A stretch of 11,569 nt of DNA from Tetmemena sp. SeJ-2015 (Eukaryota > Ciliophora > Spirotrichea > Sporadotrichida > Oxytrichidae), in contig JAJKFJ010021712.1 in the NCBI GenBank assembly GCA_027382625.1, positions 1-11,569 on the forward strand, given 5' to 3'. A program made the position numbers and the translations under genes. This document shows positions 8,177 through 11,569 of the stretch, piece by piece. The notes below the pieces were generated by a model. That model made no database searches and had not been told where the DNA came from. It worked only from the letters and a program-made list of their open reading frames with translations. Every line of letters starts with the position of its first letter. The stretch's first letter is position 1.

Positions 8177-9966
8177 TCAAGCCCGCAAAGATAAGTCAGA
8201 TAATTAATCCTCATCAAAGTAATTTTACTAAAAATGTTTCTTTATTTGTTACTTCCAGATATCAAAATAAATTAATATCACAAGATTTTACAAAACCTCC
8301 TTAAAAGAGAAATCGCATTATTGATAGAGCTTTTCCATATTGATTTCATCTAAAAATTGAAATAATAATTTCACCCTTCTGTAAACTCAAGGATGAATCA
8401 TTATTTATATAAAGATTTTCTAAGAATTGATAGCTCAAATTTATTCCAAGCTTTTAATTTTAAAACAGTTAGTGTTCTTAATATTCTTGGAATTTTTTAG
8501 CATTTTATTTATCAGTAACTAGATATAATTCTTTTCTGGCAGGTTTATTAGTTCTTGCAAAATTACTAAGATTTCTATAATTTATATTTAAAAAATAGAT
8601 TTGAGGAAAGATAGCGCATACCTTTTAAAGTCCATTGAGATTGTGCCTTACTGCTTATTATTCAAAGAGTTTTAAATACAAGAAATCCTTGTCATAGAGT
8701 TTTTCATCTGCTCTTTAATTTATAAAAGGCTGCAGAGCTTGAAGTAAAGGCCAGTTTTCCATAAGATTGCAAACAAATGCTATGTCAAAAACCTCATTCA
8801 TTATGAACAATCTTAAAATACGAACAAAGTCCCCTATAAATATTCTTAGTCGGTTTATGTATAATTTTAGCATCTAAAATCTCATATGACTCTTCCGATA
8901 TAGCCGAAATATTTCTTTCTACGAATTCTCTACCTTAATTGACATCAAAATTTCCAAAGATTACTTCTACAAGTTGTCGTAGGTTTATTTGTTATCCTCT
9001 ATATTAATTAATATTTTGATTATTTGAAAACGGATCATATATGAACAACCTATGAAATTCAAAAAGCTCCTTCAAAGCTCCTGTTAACAAGTCATGTCTG
9101 TCTATAATCGGTATCTCGGAAACCTTTTTTATTAGGAGCTAGATGATTTCGAAATTTTGCAGTCGGAAGGCTAACATTAATTAAGATAGGTTTATCATCT
9201 CTTAAACTGGTCTGGAATCTAGCATTATTTCAAGCTAAGGAATCAGGCTTAGTTTTATTGCCACATCAATTGGGTGGATAAAGTCTCTAATCTCATCAAC
9301 AACAAAAATAAGAATCAAACTTCACTCTATACTTTAAATTTAATTTTTATAATTGACTCTTTTTTTTACTTATTCCAGAGCTTTAATCCTCTTTCTATGG
9401 ACTCTTCTTAATTTCCATTTTTTGTGTAAGGTCTCTCTAATTTATCCCTCTTTCTTTTTTCTTGAATTCTTTATAGTTTTCTGATGTTGGTCGCGAGTGC
9501 ATCTCTTTTTTAATCGAGATCATACTTACTTATATTAGAGGAGAGTAAAACCTCTTTAAAAAGTTCAATATCTGCATGCTTATCATCATCTTTGACTTTT
9601 GATATTCTCTCCATCAGATATTAAAATAGTTCTAAAATCGAATTATATTGATATCGATGATTGGCTAAAATAATAACCCAGGGTGGCTCTAGAATTAAAA
9701 ATTTATTAAATGATTAAACCTCACTCTTCTTATTTTATCCATTTTTCATCTATACATCAGAATATGAGAACGAACTTAAAAGCTTATTTATCTTATTGCT
9801 TGAGGGCCTCACTCATTATCGCAAGATTGGATGAATAAATAGGAAATTTTAAGATCTTTAAATTGATAAAATTAGTTGTATCCTTAATCTTCTGCCAATA
9901 TTTATATTTTTTGTTCTATTTTTTAATCAAATTTTATTAAGATTAAAGAAGTATAGCACATTCCTT
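8177..9966 (-). CDS. Gene 4: unidentified protein with weak ankyrin-like helices
   Basis: Five frame segments join through introns 9750-9771, 9292-9320, 8874-8922 and 8350-8374 into one open frame of 554 codons ending at TGA 8177-8179 (C-terminus DEDQLSDLSLRA). The first ATG in this frame is at 9814-9816 (MSEALKQQDK). Upstream codons (YWQKIKDTTNFINLKILKF) also look coding, so a 5' exon may be missing. Around 9285-9150 the residues HPIDVAIKLSLIPQLEIML and LSQLMLAFRLQNFEIIQLL have the spacing of ankyrin helix pairs (PLxxAixxxxxxxxexLL). That is a weak resemblance only. A charged region (about 9600-9350) containing KDDDKHADIELFKEVL and KLQRIQEKRKRDKLERP is probably coiled coil. Later parts are helical (LMENWPLLQALQPFI). 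No enzyme motif is seen. Confidence 0.62.
8350..8374 (-). other. Candidate 25-nt intron in gene 4
   Basis: GTGAAATTATT...ATTTTTAG on the minus strand. It joins SLSLQK to DEINMEKLYQQCDF and removes an in-frame TGA directly after the acceptor. The size, AT-richness and TTTAG acceptor fit a short ciliate intron well. Confidence 0.55.
8874..8922 (-). other. Candidate 49-nt intron in gene 4
   Basis: GTAGAAAG...GATTTTAG on the minus strand. It joins VNQGREF to MLKLYINRLRIFIGD in frame. Both neighbouring frames stay open through part of this interval, so the exact boundaries are uncertain; a 46-nt alternative also restores the frame. Confidence 0.35.
9292..9320 (-). other. Candidate 29-nt intron in gene 4
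   Basis: GTTTGATTC...TTGATGAG on the minus strand, with a T-rich middle. It links the basic segment (IIKIKFKVQSE) to IRDFIHPIDVAIKL and removes a TGA. Confidence 0.4.
9750..9771 (-). other. Candidate 22-nt intron in gene 4
   Basis: GTTCTCATATTC...GTATAG on the minus strand. Removal joins KQAFKF to MKNGQNKKSEVQ and removes an in-frame TGA. The acceptor TATAG is typical of short ciliate introns. A 13-nt alternative slightly downstream also fits. Confidence 0.45.
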
Positions 9967-10057
9967 TCATTTAAAGAGATTATTGATATTTTAATTGATT
10001 AATGAATTACAAGATCAATTAAGATAGTTAATGGGAAGATTGCCGTAGGAATCAAAC

Positions 10058-11481
10058 TCAGACTTCATCAATTTTAGCTTACTCTTCTCTGTGATTTTTT
10101 TGAGTCTATTATATATTTAAGATCTTTCTGTCGGATTTAAAAGAAACTATTAGAGAAGAGGAGATATTAATATTACATTAGCAAATATATCTTATAAGAT
10201 GCAAAAGATTTTGGTTTGTTTTAGTATTTTTAATTTCATTTTCGAACAATTTTGATCCTGCTACGCTTATAAATCTCTAAAAATTTGCTGCACTAAAAGC
10301 TTTAATGGCTTTGGTCGCTATGCAGTGGCCGTCAGCGGCTGGAGTGATGAGAATCTCTTTCACATTCTTGAAAATGATGCTTATAAGCTTGAAAAATTGC
10401 TCTTGCCTTTTGTTGCAAGCCAACTCACTGAGCAAATTTGTGCCGCACTCTTTTTCTTAATCAAAGAGGAGCGCCTCCCTCTCTTTAAATGCTCTTAAAT
10501 CTGCTGAGTTTATCTCATCCATCAATTTAGCATAATCCTCTTTTGCTTTGTATTTCCTCATTCGCTCTAATTTCAACCCCCTTTAAAAATTAAACTAATT
10601 TATTTTTGAAAGTTCTTACAATAAATTGTCTCCAATCTTTGCAAAGCTGTCTATGTTCATTCTGTCTCCATATAGCAGGGATATCTTTTCATAAGAACTT
10701 ATGAGGTTCTTCTCTAATAAGATATGCATGAATGTTCTCAAAGAGGAATCTGTCTATGATAGATTGAAGTCTATGTTTGAATAGCTGTCATCCAAAATCA
10801 CTTCTAGGAACATTTATAGCAGACTCACTTTCTTTTAACTTGCCAAGATAAATGAAAATACTATTAAAAAAATCATACAAAATTATAGATATGCAACGGA
10901 GTTTGGTTCATAGAGTTTCCAATATTTATCTAAAAAAGGTGATTTAATTAGGATATCTAATTGCATATTTCAATCTTACTTGCTGGATATGAATGAGACC
11001 CTTATCCCACTTTCTTTATGAATTGATTTACTAATTAAGACCAATTTTAGATTTAATAACTTAGATATCTATTCCCAAGTTCAAGCCTGTGAAGAAGTTG
11101 TCGAAAAAAGCTTCTTCTAAAACCTAAATTTCTATTAGAAGACATGATCCTTACCTCATCATTTTGATTAAGCAAGAATTGAAGTACTGCTTTGAGAATA
11201 TTTTGATCTCCCTCTTGCAAAATATTGCAGATGTGATAGATCAGATGACCGCCAGTAGTATCAGCTATGCTCAGTATATACTCTCCATGAAGGCGAACGT
11301 AGTTTTAAATGATCTAAACCATGTCTGGCTTGTTTTTCTGGCACCCCTTGCCAAAAAATTTTAAGGTTTAAACTTTTTTTTATTTAGAGTTATATAAAAG
11401 CTTTAAAATTTGAATGAATGGAACTTTCCTCAAATTAGCTTTAGATATTTCTTTTCGGTGAATTTTACAAGTTAGTTTCAT
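10058..11481 (-). CDS. Gene 5: unidentified helical protein, ciliate code
   Basis: I do not recognise this protein. With TAA/TAG as Gln, one frame runs from an ATG at 11481 (first ATG after an in-frame TGA at 11491-11493) to a 23-nt intron at 10957-10979. A second frame then runs to TGA at 10058-10060, giving about 466 residues. Well-supported stretches include QNYVRLHGEYILSIADTTGG, NILKAVLQFLLNQNDE and KSPFLDKYWKLYEPNS. A hydrophobic stretch, YLQFCMIFLIVFSFILAS, follows the last and could be a membrane helix or a buried repeat helix. The middle is charged and helical (KLERMRKYKAKEDYAKLMDE). No catalytic motif is visible. The first 30 or so codons are AT-rich and may be leader or intron, so the start is weak; the gene may also extend past the window. 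Near the 3' end a 49-nt intron (10128-10176) would instead give a stop at 10015-10017 and an end reading YGNLPINYLN. Confidence 0.62.
10128..10176 (-). other. Alternative 49-nt intron near the 3' end of gene 5
   Basis: GTAATATT...CCGACAG on the minus strand. Both the spliced and unspliced frames stay open to a TGA (10015 versus 10058), so the choice is uncertain. The spliced form ends in a stretch whose base composition looks coding (KSEFDSYGNLPINYLN). Confidence 0.3.
10957..10979 (-). other. Candidate 23-nt intron in gene 5
   Basis: The minus strand reads GTAAGATTG...CAATTAG. Removing it joins ...HSYPAN to ILIKSPFLDKYW, restores one open frame, and deletes an in-frame TGA of the downstream frame. 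The GTAAG donor and TTAG acceptor make this one of the most convincing introns here. Confidence 0.6.
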
Positions 11482-11493
11482 TTATATCGATCA

Positions 11494-11569
11494 AGTATTT
11501 AATAATTTTGAAATGAATTAATTTACTCTTAAGGTTGTTTTTAAAATTTTTTAAAAGAATTTCATTTTA
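11494..11569. other. AT-rich edge upstream of gene 5
   Basis: Low-complexity AT-rich sequence with no convincing coding frame. It is consistent with 5' flanking DNA or an intron of a gene that starts outside the window. No telomeric repeat is present. Confidence 0.4.

Noticed and set aside
7987..8343. Plus-strand open frame of 118 codons with Gln-coded TAA (VKPAKISQIINPHQ...), ending in TGA
   Set aside because: Its codons look good, but it overlaps the better supported 3' end of gene 4 (including a clean 25-nt intron) and resembles nothing; with only TGA as stop, open antisense frames of this size are expected by chance.
11164..11364. Plus-strand standard-code ORF of 66 codons
   Set aside because: The minus strand here carries a continuous coding frame (LHGEYILSIADTTGG and following); the plus ORF is its antisense.
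10921..11481. Resemblance of gene 5 to the RIH domains of inositol-trisphosphate or ryanodine receptors (KFFGKGCQKNKPDMVQIIQNY)
   Set aside because: Only a few residues resemble the NQ-containing helix of those receptors; no MIR domain, pore helix or GGGxGD motif was found anywhere in the window.
1..11569. Whole macronuclear nanochromosome
   Set aside because: Neither end shows C4A4- or C4A2-type telomeric repeats, and coding appears to run close to or past the low-coordinate edge.

Overview
The window reads as nuclear DNA of a ciliate. It is AT-rich (roughly two thirds A+T by eye), and with the standard code no open frame exceeds about 120 codons. If TAA and TAG are read as glutamine, long open frames appear on the minus strand, with strong coding periodicity (G-rich first codon positions). 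Across roughly 490 codons (positions 2042 to 568) one frame holds at least 16 in-frame TAA/TAG and no TGA. I saw no telomeric repeats at either end, no rRNA, no CRISPR array, no insertion sequence, and no tRNA that I could recognise.

Nearly the whole window is coding on the minus strand, broken into pieces that change frame every 100-800 bases. Most changes can be explained by short GT...AG introns (16 to about 200 nt, many containing the only in-frame TGA). Joining across them gives five consecutive minus-strand models. Reading down from high coordinates: gene 5 (about 11481-10058), gene 4 (about 9966-8177, weak ankyrin-like helices), gene 3 (about 7946-5355, one good ankyrin-like unit), gene 2 (about 5341-3215, a candidate ORC4-like AAA+ protein with a degenerate P-loop) and gene 1 (about 3208-21, a long unidentified protein with an acidic serine tract). 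All models close in frame after intron removal, but the splice sites are inferred by hand and none has been checked against RNA.

Two of the stop/start junctions (5355/5341 and 3215/3208) are almost touching. Several TGA codons lie between stretches of good coding in one and the same frame. So either genes are packed extremely tightly, or some TGA codons are sense (UGA = Trp, as in karyorelict or Condylostoma-type codes) and some of the 'genes' are parts of larger ones. I cannot decide between these from this window.

No metabolic or operon logic is apparent. The only functional hypothesis I can defend is the ORC4-like AAA+ region; the other four products are unidentified.
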